Part shown: positions 31,349 through 44,587 of the stretch, in pieces
Position numbering within the stretch: the first letter of the stretch is position 1
How the letters are laid out: every line of letters begins with the position of its first letter
From: Sporothrix humicola
Taxonomy: Eukaryota > Ascomycota > Sordariomycetes > Ophiostomatales > Ophiostomataceae
Direction of reading: 5' to 3'
DNA length: 64,000 bases
Assembly (NCBI GenBank): GCA_021396245.1
Contig: WNYE01000004.1
Location: 310,001-374,000 of the forward strand
Notes under the pieces: model-generated
What the model was told of the DNA's origin: nothing
The model's input: the letters and a program-made list of their open reading frames with translations, nothing else
Database searches by the model: none
Translations under genes and position numbers: made by a program

Positions 31349-34300
31349 TTACATGTTGGCCAGCTCGTTGTCGATCTGGCGGTCCATGAACGTGCGGCGC
31401 TCGCCAGTCAGCTCCGTCTGCAGCCGCTGCTCCACCAGAGCACGCACCTGCTTCTTCGTCACCGTGTCAAGGTCCACCTCGCGCAGGACCGCCTGGATCG
31501 CCTCGACAATCATGCCGTCGTCGGGGCCCACATTGCCCCGCTGGAAGTCAAACGACATGACCGACTGGTGCGCCGCCTCCGAGGCACCCAGCGGCTGGCG
31601 TGCGCCGCCGCCAAAGCCCAGGTTGGACGTGGACGCGCGCAGACCCTGGCCGCCCAGAGCGGGCGACGTGTTGGACGCGGCACGCAGGTTGCTCATCGTG
31701 CGGCTGCCAGGCATGCCCACGGGGGCATCCTGGTAGGGGCTCTGCATGCGCTGGATGCCCGTGCCCATGCTCATCATGGACTGGCGGTGCTGCAGCGGGT
31801 GGTCCGAGTAGCCGCCGGCCATGTTGGGCACCGTCGAGCTGCGGCCGTAGAGGCCGGGCGACGTCTGCGACTGTGGAGGCATGAAAGCGCTGCCGCGGGC
31901 ACCACCCAGACCGGCCAGGACCGAGGGCTGGCGCACCGACGAGTACATGGACTTCATGTCGTCCATCTCGTAGCCGTCGTCGTGCATGCCCATGCCCATA
32001 CCGCCCATGCCGTCGTGGCCGCCCATCATCTTCTCGTTGGCACCACCACCGCCGCGGCGGCCGGGCAGGTTGTTGATCGTGGCATAGTCGTCCCAGCGCT
32101 GCAGAGGGATCGAGCGCGGGTCGAAGCCCTCGTCGTCCACGGCCACAATCTGGCGCTTACCAGTCTCGCCGATAACGACGCGCGTGTTACCCCACGAGAA
32201 GTTGTCCTGGTTCCAGAAGGAGTAGACAGGCAGGACGAACGAGTAGATGGGGAAGGCCAGGATGTAGATAATCATCCAGCCGACATGCTGCCACTGGCGC
32301 TTGAGAATGAAGATAATGGCCTGGAGACCGTACACGGCAGCCAAGATGACAATCGAGAACAGAGGGAAGGCGCCAGAGTTGGTCGACACCGAGTAGATCA
32401 GGTAGGCCAGGTACGCGGTGGTCGACGGGAGGATGATGGTACCAAACAGGTCAATGAACACGACGAAGCGCATACTGAAACAACAGAAGCCGCACATTTC
32501 CTTGAGCCACATGAGCTCGACCAAGTTGTGGATGGTGGAGTTGATCCAGCGACGACGCTGCGAGAGCAAAACGCTCCACTTCTCGGGCGCGGCAGTCTGA
32601 CAGTAGGCATCGGCAATGAACTTGTACGACATGTACGGGAAGTGCTTGGTCATGAGCGTCGTCAGGAAACGATCCTCACCAAGGGACAGCAGGTTCTTCT
32701 TGTGCAGCGTGTCGACGATACAGTCGCTGTACTCGCGGATGACAGCGTCCGAGATAATGAGCGGCTTGCCACGATCGGCAGTGCGGAGACGGTACATGGA
32801 GAAACTGTGAGTTGTTAGTAAGAAGGCAATATAATAGATTAAAATCAAGAAAGGGTGTATACGTACCAACCGGGCAAACAGGTGACACTGCCAAAGAGGG
32901 ACTCGAACGCCTTGGCCATGTGATGCGAGATAAAGTACTCGTACACCTGGATCATCGTCCACCATGAGCGTTCCTCGTTCTGCAAGCTGGTCTCACCACA
33001 GATACCGGCAATCTTGGCATCGTTGGCGCACGCAGCCACAAGACGGTTCAGCGAATCCTCACGGACACACGTGTCGGCGTCGACCATCAACAGGTATTCG
33101 TACAGCTCCGGATCGACACCGATGACGTTGTTGATCTGGTGGAACATCTCAAGCTCAAGCGGGTTCATCGGCGAGCGGTGGTGGACGCGGTTCAGGAAGC
33201 TCATGACCATAATCTGGGAATCACGCTTGCCACGGTTACCGGGCTTCGTCTTGCTCTGCTCAGACTCCTTGCCGACCTTGACGACCACAACGTACGGGAC
33301 AACGTTGCCTTCAAACTCGTAGAGACCAGAGTAGACCTTGCCGTAGTTGAGCTGCTCGCTGCCGGTACCGACAGACTTGAAGGGCAAAGCAGGCGGGTCA
33401 ACCTTGGGGTCAACGCCCAGGATATCGAGGACAATCTTGGGCGTGGGACGGTCGTTGCCCTCACCAACAATAACACCATCGCAAATGACGCAGATAAGCT
33501 TCCGCTTGTTGTCGTACTGCAGGGCCGTGAGCGAGTCAAGCGCCTTGCGGAGCGAGTCTTCACCCTCAGTGTAGGCGGGGACCTGGCAGATGACAAACTT
33601 GTCCTGGGGAGCAGGGCGGCGCTTGGAACCAAACTGCAGGGCAGACAGGAACTTGATGGCAATGATGGACACGATGATAATAGTGAAAGCCAGCAGAACG
33701 TAGCCGTCAACCTGGCAACGGGCCGAGTCACGGAAGTCCGGGAGACCGACGTAGAAGTTGTTCTTTATGCAGTTCAAGCTATTGGCAATGCTGGCCTTTT
33801 GCGTGTTGTTGTTGGCAGCCGAGGCAATCAGGTTGTTCCAGGTCTCGGTGATATCGGTACCCGGAGCCTTCTTGACGGCATCGGTGAGGTCGGTGTTCAG
33901 GAACTTGTACTGCTTCAGGTTGTTCATCAGGTCCAGCGTGTAGAAGTAGTTGCTCAGGTCGTACACGCTGCCGTCGTAGATGACCCACTCGTAGCTGTTG
34001 TCCTGGCCCTGAGACTGGATCTCGCTCTTCTTCCACACCAGATCACCGTGATAGTACTCCTTGATATTGGGCTCAAAAGTCTTGGTGTACCAGTCCGCGT
34101 TGTGCAGGTTGCTCGTAGAGACGGTCTGCAGCTGGCCAGAGGTGTGCTGTGCGTCAGGGTCGTTCAGGGTGGTGTTGAATGACAGAGCAAGCGTATTGTC
34201 CGTTACCAGACCAGGGCAGGAGAGAACCAGAGGAGGGGCAAAGTACGGGTCGAGGACCAGACCAGCCAGGGGCTGCATGTTGGTTGACGAGACATCGCGG

Positions 34301-36933
34301 CCAACAATGTCACTGTGCTGGACCTTCCAGAACTTGGAGATGTCGTAGACCTTGCCGTGAATGGCGACCCAGAAGTCGTTGGAGCCCTGGTGAGAGCTGA
34401 GCTGGGTCGTTGTCCAGGCTTTGTCGTAGTTGGGGCACAGAAGGCGTCCAAACTCGACAATCCAGAAGACAAGAATGCCGTTGAGCAGGAAGATGAGCAT
34501 ACACAGAACAACCTTTTCACGCCAGGCCATACGGACATCGGGTCTCTTCATGCGGCCGACATAGCGGAGCAGGAACGAGGGAATCCAGAAGGTCAGGGCC
34601 CAGACGAAGGCAACCCAAATACGACGGCTCCGGGTAATGGGCTGCTCCGTAATGGTCTTGCCGTTGGCCAGCTCGGGGTCGAGACCGATAAACTCGCCCT
34701 CGTTGTTGTAGAAGAGCTGGCCACGCATGTCGTCACCTTTCAGACCAAGACCGTAGTCACCCTTCATGGCACGCTCACGGGCAGCAGAGTCATGGGGATT
34801 CACGCCAATGGCGCTAGCACCCATGATAGAAGGAGCCATACCGGCGCCCATACCGGCGCCCATGCCAGCAACGCTGCCAGGACCCAGAGGCGAAGGGCCA
34901 ACAGACAGGGCACTCTGGCTGACGTTGCGCTGGTGCTGATGAATCAGCTGGTCCTGGCTGCCGTTGGAGGTACCGTCACCCATCATGGGCTGCTGGAAGA
35001 AGCCGCTGCCGTTGGCAGAGTAGCCCGACTCCATGCCCTGAGGCAGGTTCATCGGGGTCAGGCCAGGAGCCATGCCGGGCATGCCCATGCCACCCTCAGG
35101 CTTGAGGTCGAGCATGCTTTCGGCCTCCCACCAGGCATTCTCGCGCATCCAAATGCGCTCAGTGCCGACAACGACCTCGCCGTTGCTCCAGCCACGCTCG
35201 AGCACCCAGCTCTCGATGCCGTCACGACCGTCGCGGCAGCCAAGAGTGGCGTACCGCTGGGTGAACTCATCATGGTCAAAGTCGGCCGTGAAGTCCAGGT
35301 GCTTGTTGCGGCGGTTGGCCCACTCAGGCAGGCGCCAAGAGCGGAGCTGGCGCGAGACAGTACCAGCAGACCAAGCCGAGTTGATGGAGGGGAGAGCCGC
35401 CAGGCTGGCTGGGGACTCGTCGGTGGGGTGGACTGAGAGGTGGTACCAGACACGGCTGCTGCCGAGAATGTTGGCCAGGTCAAGACGACCAGCACGGCCC
35501 AGGTTAACACCCTGGCCCTCCTCAGGCATCAGAAGGCTCTTGAGGAAACCGTCCGAGTCGGCAGACAGGACGATCTTCTCAAGGAGCTCTTCACGCTTCT
35601 CAATAATGTGAGTGCGCTCACGGCCAGCAGGGCCGGTCATGATGCCCAGGTCAGGAGCAACGTCGTTGACAGCGTTCTCCATCTCGCGAAGCACAGACGT
35701 GCCGGCAGTGGAAACGTCAACACCATCCTGCTTCATCTCGGCGTTGATGCCCATGGTGTCGTCAAAGATGCCGCGAAGCGACAGAGCCTTGCCGAGAACG
35801 GGGTCAGGGATCTCAAGGACAGTGAGGCAGACAGTGTCGCCGTTGTCCTCGTTGGAGGTGGGAGTGCGAGCGCCACGGCCGCCCTCGACAGACTCGTCAC
35901 CGTCACGGATGCGAGCCATCTGAGTAGCAATGGCGGCGTTGGCCTTGGAGATGACCCAGTCAACGAGGGCCTCGTACAGGCCACCGATGAAGATAGTGCG
36001 GTCCTCGGTCGAGCAGGTACGGGCCAGGACCTCGGGCTCAACGCCAAGAAGGCCACTGACATCATCGCAGACCTCCTCCAGAACCTCCTCGTCGACATCG
36101 TAGTCAAGAGTGTTGCCGAGCTTCAGCAGACCAGCAAGAATCGAGATGAGGTTACGGTGGGCTGAGCCCTTGATGCCAATCTCCTTGAGAGCGGCACGGA
36201 AGTCATCTGCAGACGCGGCATCGTCTGCAGTGGGGAGGTAGGAGGGAGGGTCGTAGGTGCCGGAGCGAGAGAGGAGGCTGTAGTCGGCGGCCGACTTGAG
36301 GCCAAGGAACTCACGCTCGGCGGGGGTGGAGGCCGAGGTGAGGAGGTAGTAAAAGACGTCGAAAGCACGGTGGCCCTTCTCGGAGGGGACCTTGAGCAGG
36401 CCCCGCAGGGTGTCGATACCACCCTGAGAAAGAGCAATCGAGCCTGCCGTCAGGTTACCGGCCAGGTTCAGCGTCAGCGTGACACCGAGGGCTGTCTGCA
36501 GCGGCGTCGACGGGTTGTAGGGCGTGACGCAGCGGAGGAAGGGCTGGATGGCCTCGAGGGACTTGAAGAGAGACGAGGGGATGTCCAGCGGCAGCGAGGC
36601 GAGGAAGGGGTGTAGCACCGACGGTGCAGATGAGTGAAGCGAGCCCAGGATGATGCAGCCGTCCTCGGCACGACGGCGAGCGTGTTCCCACGCACGCATG
36701 GCCAGGGCAGGATCAACAGTGCCGCCGGGCTGGCCCTCGGCACCGGGCTGGGTGGCGGTCAGCCATGTGTTGACGACAAGGCTGGTGCCGGCATCGAGAT
36801 GGTACGGCGAGGAGGAGAGGTAGATGTTGTGGATGGCGTTGAGGAGGGTGGTCGTCGAGACTTGGGACGACTGCTGGGCGGCGCCGCGCGGGCCTTCGGA
36901 GGCCAGCGAGTACATGGACATGCGGTTCGCCAT
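31349..36933 (-). CDS. Class VII chitin synthase with degenerate myosin-motor-like domain (two exons)
   Basis: Exon 1 is 32867-36933 and exon 2 is 31349-32804, separated by a 62-nt intron (GTACGT, TTACTAAC, CTCACAG) within CLPG-CFSMY. Product 1840 residues. Start: the ATG at 36933 gives MANRMSMYSLASEGP, the usual class VII start; a GTG at 36963 lies upstream in frame and is not used. Residues about 1-650 resemble the shortened myosin-motor-like domain; no P-loop GxxxxGKT is present. Then two membrane segments, a cytochrome-b5-like segment (DFWVAIHGKVYDISKFWKVQ), and the glycosyltransferase core with VICQVPAYTEGEDSL, MVDADTC, GEDRFLTTLM and SQRRRW (Q1438; 32546-32560). C-terminal membrane helices and a DEK_C domain (last ~55 residues) follow. 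The class assignment rests on the missing P-loop and its pairing with the class V gene. Related to A. nidulans CsmB. Confidence 0.92.
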
Positions 36934-39900
36934 GACGGGCAGTTGTCGAGCAGCGGTGCTCACGGCCGGTTATGGGGAAAGACACTGGGACAAGTCCAGG
37001 CCGTGAAGGTGAAGGTTGGATGTAGAAGCGTCAGATGAGGATGTTGTTCGAAAGCGAGTGACTGAAAAGAAGACGTCGGTGTCGTGAGAGAAAAGTGAGT
37101 AGGGAGGTGTCGGGCTCTGTGAAACGCGTCGTGAGGTGAGGAAGGACCACGATGGTGCAGGGCGATCGAACAAATCGGGATTCTCGAAAGACGAAAAAAG
37201 TAACAAAATAATAAAAAAGTATAGATATTAGCGAGAGGAAGAACGAAGAGGAAAACGGGAGTATCCAAAAAGGGACTCCAAGAAAAGAAAACAAGAAAAC
37301 AAAAAGAGTCAAAACGACTGGACGAAAGCAACCGCAACAACGAGTGACGGCGGTTGGCAAACGAAGTGACAATGGGGGATAAGAGAGGTCGAGGAGGAAG
37401 GGAAGAAAAGAAGCAAAAGTGAAAACGGAGATGGTGAGAGTAGCCAGAGGCCAGAGGACAGCCAAAGGACAGGCTGCAAGGGAGGAAGAGCCACCCGCCG
37501 CAGTTCCGTGATGGGGTGGATTATGGGGAAGGCACGACTCAGGGGCCAAGCCAACAAGGAGAAGACCGCTACGGGCTTGGAAAGAGCTGAGGCAGTGGCG
37601 TCTGAGAAACGGCTGCTGCAGCGTGAGAGATCCTACAGGCACCTGCAGGACAGGATTTACGGGGGTTTACTCGTAAAATGATACGGCGGGTGGACTTGAG
37701 AGAGTTGGCAATGGGCATGCCACAGAAGCCAGCATTGTGTGTATCTGAGTGAGCATTTGCCCGATCCTGGATCAATACGAGCATAAAGTGGTGCCCGTTG
37801 GAAACATGAAGCAGGAAAGGCAGGCTACAACTGGGCAGGGCATAACATGGAATCCCCGGTGGCTCTTTCCCTACGAACATCACATCATGAACAGATGTGG
37901 ACAAAGTCGAGGCAGGCAGTTGAGATCTTGACAGCGGACAACGAGGGAAAGGGAAAGAACGATCGAGGCACCAAAACTATCCGGGGCAAGAGTGCGAGAC
38001 GGAACCAGAACGAGAGCAAAGAAAACGAGCCAAACAAAACAAGGATTTTTCTCACAGCGCGTTGTGGGCACTGCCAGCAATGCGTTCGGCGTGCCCTGTA
38101 GCGCGTCCAGACCCGCCAGCACATGCCTGTGGTAAAGATCCTGCTGAGTGGTGTGTCTTTTTGTGTCTGTTTTTTGAGTGGATATTTGCTTGTTTACTGT
38201 GCACAATAGAAAACAAGGAGAAGCGTTCCAGTTTGCCAGGCAAGAGCGCGATGGCCGTAGTCCCAAAGAAGACTAGCGTGATGAGCATCCGGTGCTCTTC
38301 AGGGGTGTGAGGGGTAGCGCTTGAGCCTGTCGGGCCCGTTTATTTTTATTTTTGTGTTTTTGTCGCCTCCTTTTCCTTTCGTCTGGCCATTCCTCCCGGG
38401 CCAGCCCACCAACTGTCCCAAAGAGGCTAGCCTTGAATTGAAAAGGAACAGCGCCCAAAAAATATGCTTGCCATTCTTTATTTTAATTTTCAGCTCATAT
38501 TTTATGGTTTTAATGCGGTCCCAGGGCTTGTTTTTTGCTCTATTTTATGGGATTTTCTGTGCTTGTAAAGTGGGCAACGTGGGCAGCATGGGAGACACGC
38601 TGTAAATTTTTAGTGAGTGCATTACGGCGAAAGGCTGTTGCCCACTGTCTTTCGGTGCCGAAAGACGCTGCAAAGTCACACAGAGGCACAGAGGCGCGGG
38701 CAGGAATTGTGTGGCATTCTGTCGCGTCTCACAAAGAAACAGAAACAAAAACAAAGACAAACAAAAGATACTCAGAATACTCGACAATATCACTTACGAT
38801 ATACGAAATATGCACTGAAAACTGCACAAGATAAAAATAAACAACACCATGCACTCACGCCACCAGCAAAGCCGAAAAAGCGCAGACGGACAGCAACGAT
38901 CGCGCGATGTAACAGAAATACGTCTCTTCGCTCTGGCCACAAACGCAGAGATTTTCCCACGGTTTTTAGTCTTTTTGGTGGCCAGTAACGAATGACGCAC
39001 CGATCCTCTTCCATTGGCGCCCCAGCCAGACGTTTTGGCTGCCTTTTGCTGACTTCGTAACAGAAAAAGAGTGGGTGTGGGAGGCCGGCACCAAATACGA
39101 GAAAGACGGAGCGGCGATGGGCTGTGGGCGTTCTGGAAGACTATCAGGGCCCCACCATCACGAAGTATCGGTTTTAGGTGTGTGTGAGCATATCGTGTCG
39201 GGGCGAGTGGTTGGTGCGAACTTGTGAGCATGCCACAGCCTGTTTTGTGTACAGCCTTCTCAATATGTGGTGCAGATAAAGCATCCCACGGCCAACACTA
39301 ACCCCACGGCCATAACCAACTTGCAAAACACGAGAGGCCACCAAAAACACTATGCGTGCGTGCATGTGTCTGTCTGCATCCTGCACTGGCTGCAGGGCCA
39401 CGCCTGTTTTTCTGTTGTATTCTGGCTGTTGTGCCAGTGGAGATGCAGGGCGGGCTTGGTCGGGCAGGACAGAAACAACAAAAAACCAGTTTGTTGGCTG
39501 CAAAAAGCCAGGCACAACCCTTGAAGAATACTATGCAAAGATACATAAAAGCCGGGCAGGAAGCACGTTGCATGGCGCTATGCTATATTGTTTTCAAAAG
39601 ATACGACAGGACAATGAAACGAAAGCACAGGAAACGGCGAATGCTGAGCCGCTCTTGTGAGACAGGCCGATGCACAATATAGTAGATTGTGTTTGCGACC
39701 ACTCTCGATGTTGATTGAGGGCGGGAAGGCTGGCAGACCGGGCAACAGAAAATGGCCCGGCCTTTTACTTGGTCGAGAAATGCCCGTGATAGTGGAAAGA
39801 TGGAAAGACTTGGTCAACTGGTCAACAATCACAAGCAGGCAAGACGCACAAAAAAGACAAGATAGCAGCACCTTTTCATGCAACCCTTTAAACCTCAGCC

Positions 39901-42900
39901 TGCTTTCTCATGTCTGGTGTTGAAAAAGTCCACACAAATGCACATAGAAAGGTGTCGAACCTACTTCGTGATTCGCCGCCCATGCTTATTTTTAGGTACG
40001 GCGGGGTTGGTTCGCGGGCGGCGGCGGACGGCTCTGGCTGGATTTTCGCCGGTCTTTTGGGCCTTTTTGGCCTTTGGGCTGGTCTGGATGGCAAACACGA
40101 GCAACTTGCCTGAGTCTAGTTCTTCCAGACCACCGTGGTGCTCAATGACCTTGATCGATGCGTCTCGGCATCGTGCTAGTGGGAATTTGTCCGAAAAGTC
40201 CCTGTTTTTCATGTTTCTCGAGTTCTTGGGTCATCGCCCAGAGCATTCGATTTCAGGGTACTGTTTTCACACCAGGAAAATATCACAAAAAATCGGGATA
40301 ACCGTCGACAGGGCTACAGTGGCCAGCCCGTCGGAGTCTCACCAAACACACAGGGCTCACGCTCACTTTCTCACTGTTTGCAGTTCCTATTTCCAGAATC
40401 CAAGTAAGATATAAGTACCTCCGTAAATATCCCAGCATCATGTCTCGAGATCGACACGGCTGCCACAGGTGACCACAGAGCACAAGGCCGCAGGGAGAAG
40501 GGGGCTGAGAAACAGCATTCAAAAGGTCCAGACGTGACAGGCGTCTCCTTGCGTTGTGAGCGCCTATTGAGGCGCCAGTGTAAATAGGAGATCCTGTTTC
40601 GAGCACAAAAAGGTGGGATGGTTTACTCAGTGTATCTGTACATTATAGTTTGTGATGCTTCATGGACGGCGGCTGAGTGATGTGAAGAAGAGAAAAAGGT
40701 CGCTTGCTCTGGTTTACAACCAACAGTTCAAAACTAACCAAAAGGGGCCTTCCTTCTCGATGACCGACATTGTGGGTCAACACGAGAACAATAGCTTCTT
40801 TCGCCTGCAAAACTGGCAGCGCAAAAACATAAAAAGGAGGCGAGCAAGAAAAAGAGGACCCAGACGATGCACGCAGGTCCCCCAAAGAAGCCAAGCTTCA
40901 GGGGTTTCTTTTTTGTGAACGGCGCTGGAGCTGCAGACGCTTGTACCCCCTGCACAAAATTTTTCTCATTGCCTTCTGTGGTTTGGGACGAGAGACGAGA
41001 TGCTATGAATTTTGTCGACTGAGCCCTCTCTCATATTTCTTTTTCGTGTCTCGCTATATGCTGCAGCCTCTGTCCTTCCCACTTTCTTTTCAGGGGGCAA
41101 GAAGCGCTGATGCACACGTTTTTTGTCTCCTTTCGCTGTATGCATGCACTACGATACTCAATGTTCGATGTTCGATGAACTTCGGCGTGTTGGTGGCCAG
41201 GTACTTTTGGATATTTGTGTCTTTAGGGTTGCGATGATCGTAACAAGACTTTTTTTGACAGACCAGACCAGACCGATCGATAGCACTGGAAATCGAGAGA
41301 GAGCAAATCCCATGTCATTTGAGCGGCCCGGCAAAGCCAAGAAAGAAAAAGGAGACCAGAACGCAGAGAAGCAAAAAGAAAGAGAAGCAAAAAGAGGATA
41401 GGCAACTCCTCCGGTTCGATGGCAGTCCCCACACCCCCTTTTTTCTCCTTCGCAAGATACACAGTTACAAAGCGAAGAAAGGTTATTACGGAGTGCAACT
41501 GTCATCACTGTGCGATCAAAAGCAAGGGTCAGAGCGTTCGAAAAGTGGTATTCCGTAGGAGAAAAAAAACGTAAAGTACTTTTTCTGGGGGTGCCACTCT
41601 CGGGTGGCGTCTTTTCTGTGGATGATATTGCGGATGATTTGTGTGGGTGCTGGGAAAGGAAGCACAAGGCCTTGTGCATTTTGTCCAGGGTTCAACTGTT
41701 GACCCAGAACATCCAGGAGCCTCCATGAGCCAATCAATGGTCGCGAGAATTGGCAAAATAGGGGCTGAGGGAGTCGCAGGAAGCAACGCATCAGCCAACA
41801 CAAATTACCGGGCCAGAGCGGCGCCACCAGTCGCAAAACCCGAGAGCGACGGCGAACGACTGGAGGACACGAGACTGGGACGTTGCGGGAGGACGGGATG
41901 TGCGTCTTGTGTGAAAGAGACGCTGCAGAAGCCACAGGTCATCACGGTGAGAGAGGCTGTTCAGCCGACCCCAGCCTCTGGCGGTGTTATGTCGAGTTCT
42001 GATGCGCTGGCCGTTTCCAGAACCGCTGTCGTGGTCTGACAGCGTCTTGGCTCGATCTCGCCTTGATTTTGGGTTTTGCGTCTCCGTACTTACGTCGTAA
42101 TACTCCTTGCAGCTTCAACGTCTTTTCAGGTTCTTTCTTCCAGCATGCACACCGCAAAAGCAAAAGCATACGCTCACCGTTTTGCTCGGCCTCTTTTCTT
42201 CCAACGGCAATCCCCCTTGCGTCCACGGTGTCAAAGTCCCCCTTCCCATGCAGTGGAACTGACAGGCAAAGGGACGGGGAGAAGGACAAAACGAGAGACA
42301 ACTTGACAAGAGATGAGAACCGTAGCCAGTCCCGCCTGGAAGGATTTGAGATTGCCACGCTAGGAAGAATAGGAACAAGGCCAGGCGATGGAAGCAGATG
42401 AGGGCAGGGGTAAAGAAGCAAAGGAAGGAAAAGGAAATGGGTTCAGAAAAAGAAAAGAAGGATTTCAGAATGGGATTCCCAGAAATCAACATGCCGCCGC
42501 GTCGCGACTGAGTCCGCTGCGTGCCGTCGTGGCATATCAAAGCCGTGTTTTGTCTTGGCCGGCTGGCATCTTGAAATCTTGAGGGAACGCGCCGGCGCGT
42601 CGAGTCTCGCTCTCGGGTGTCTTCACCGTGATGTTTGATTCCTCAATGGATCCCGCATTCGAGAGTCGAGGGCTCCGTCCTCACCGAAAATCAACAAGGC
42701 GAAACACGCGGTGCAAATAGACGAGACACAAAGGGCAAGGTCAAATGCCACAGCCCGCAAAAAGCAAGCAATTCTAGAAGATGAAATAGCAAAATAGCAA
42801 AATGGAAACAAACAAACCCACGCGTTCTCACTTGCACTCTCACGCCTCATTAATACCCGTCCGTCACAAGATGCGATCTGGCTGGTCGTCTTCGGCAATG

Positions 42901-44587
42901 CGGAGATGCAGTGAGCTAGCGGGCGATGGAACGGATTAGAATTAATCGCAATTTATCGATTTTATCGATTTTATCGATTTTATGTCCCATTTATTTCCTG
43001 TTTATTTGTGCCCTGGAAGCTCTCTGCTAGCTCCCTGCAAGCTCCCTGTAAACAACACTTTAAGCACCCGCTAACAGCATCCTTCACGTCCACTATTCGG
43101 TCGTATCCAGTCGAGCCAGTATTACCACTGCTGCATGCTAAGCCCAGGCTCGTATCCTCACAATAGCATGGTTCTTGCTGCATGAGGCTGTATTGCCCTG
43201 CTGTATCGCCAGCGGCTGTGCCGTGTTTCTGGTCCCTTTGTTGTCTATTTTTCTCGTGCCGCCCGTTTTTCCTGCAGGTTTTCGGTGCCTGTGCCTGGGA
43301 CGGAACCAAAAACAGGGATACGAGCCTAGCGCGTCGATGCTCCTTTTTTAGGTCTGGATTAAGGCACACCCAAAAAATAGTCAAAATAGTCAAAAATTAG
43401 CTAGGAAAATAGGGGATCGCCCTGTTTCTTGCTGTTTTCTGCTGTTTCTTGACTTTCCAAAGATCGGTTCGCCCGCTTCCACTGGGAAAAGGCGCGTCTG
43501 GCTCCTGGTTGACAACTGCCCCAATGTCACCCAAAATGTCACCAAAAAGAGCCCGAGTGGTGCTGGACTGACTGAGGATTCGCCTTCGTTCCGCTCTCTC
43601 CACCCCTTGCTCCAATATCCAACAGTGACAGTCTGTTGACATGGGTGTGCATTTGACCTACCCACAGTGAGGATCAGGCTTTGCTATCCGGCGCCCGCGG
43701 CTGGCTGGCAGCTCGTGGACTGGAAAGTGCAAATACGAGAAAAAAAGATGCAAGAACGGTGGCCACAGCTGAGATGGAAGGAAGCAGCCCTCGAACCCCA
43801 GACCACCCCCTACTTTACAGTACAGGACCCATCGTGTCTGGGCTTTGCCTCTGTGGCCTCGTTCCACACACCCCCTATCCCCCGTAATTCTGGTCATTCC
43901 GGCGGTCGTGCCTGCTCTTTTTTTCGTTTTATTCCTTTTTTTCGTCTTGGCTTGCTGGTTTGCTCTTTCCCTCGCCCTCTCGTCACGTCCTCGCTCGCTC
44001 TTGCTGTTTCCACATCCACTCGCTTCCTCCCTTCTTGCCCTCCGCGACCTTTCCATCTTGTGGTCTGTCCTTCGTTACTTCTAATTCTGGTGGCTTGGAG
44101 GCTTTTCCATTCGTTGTCCCTTCCCATTTTGATTTTCATAATTGCACTTTCTCCGTTTTATTTGTTTTTTGTGTTTTTGGTTCCTTCCCCCCTCTCAGCC
44201 CCCTAACTCCTCTCATCGTCACTCGTTTCGCGATAGAGAGAGAGAACAGCCTCTTTTTTTTTTCAGCCGTTGCCCAAATCCCCACGCTCGCTTCTCGCCT
44301 GCTCGAACACCTACCAGCAGTGCAACCCAAACATCGTCACCCTCTCCCTCCGGAGACCGACAAACGACACGACGAACGACGACGACTCGGCTCTAGAACT
44401 CAGAGATACTCCAGATACACGAACGTCTCTCTTCCAGTTTTTTCCTTTCGCCACGCTCGCTTCGTCTCATCACTCTCGCTTCATCTTCGCTTCTTCCTCG
44501 AGTTTTTGCTTCCATCACGACTCGCTTTGATTCCCCTGACCTTTCCGTGAATCCCTGGCCTCGTCGGCCGCCAAACTTCGCGCCAAC
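36934..44587. other. 7.65 kb divergent promoter region between the class VII and class V chitin synthases
   Basis: No supported gene. The first 700 bp are GA-rich on the plus strand (the class VII leader, CT-rich on its own strand). The last 700 bp (about 43900-44570) are CT-rich, the class V leader. Three perfect tandem 9-bp units, TTTATCGAT, lie at 42952-42978. Several 60-196-codon frames occur but overlap CT/GA-rich low complexity and show no motif. One could hold unannotated non-coding RNA or uORFs; nothing decisive is seen. Confidence 0.6.
42952..42978 (+). repeat. Three tandem TTTATCGAT units
   Basis: Perfect 9-bp copies at 42952-42960, 42961-42969 and 42970-42978, followed by TTTATG. 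AT-rich; each carries a palindromic ATCGAT. In the chitin synthase divergent region. Confidence 0.8.

Noticed and set aside
31295..32818. 507-codon plus-strand frame opposite the class VII chitin synthase
   Set aside because: It is the complement of conserved chitin synthase sequence; the Val/His/Ala/Arg-rich product is a typical shadow of GC-rich codons.
36934..36963. GTG-initiated 10-residue extension of the class VII chitin synthase
   Set aside because: GTG is not a normal start in fungal nuclear genes and the ATG at 36933 gives the family-typical MANRMSMYS.
43780..43815. tRNA-like T-loop (GGTTCGAG on the minus strand)
   Set aside because: The flanking bases do not pair into a T-stem and no A box or acceptor stem is found.
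43667..44550. Plus-strand frames of 179 and 196 codons before the class V chitin synthase
   Set aside because: They translate the CT-rich leader (Phe/Ser/Pro/Leu-rich), with no motif; at most uORFs.
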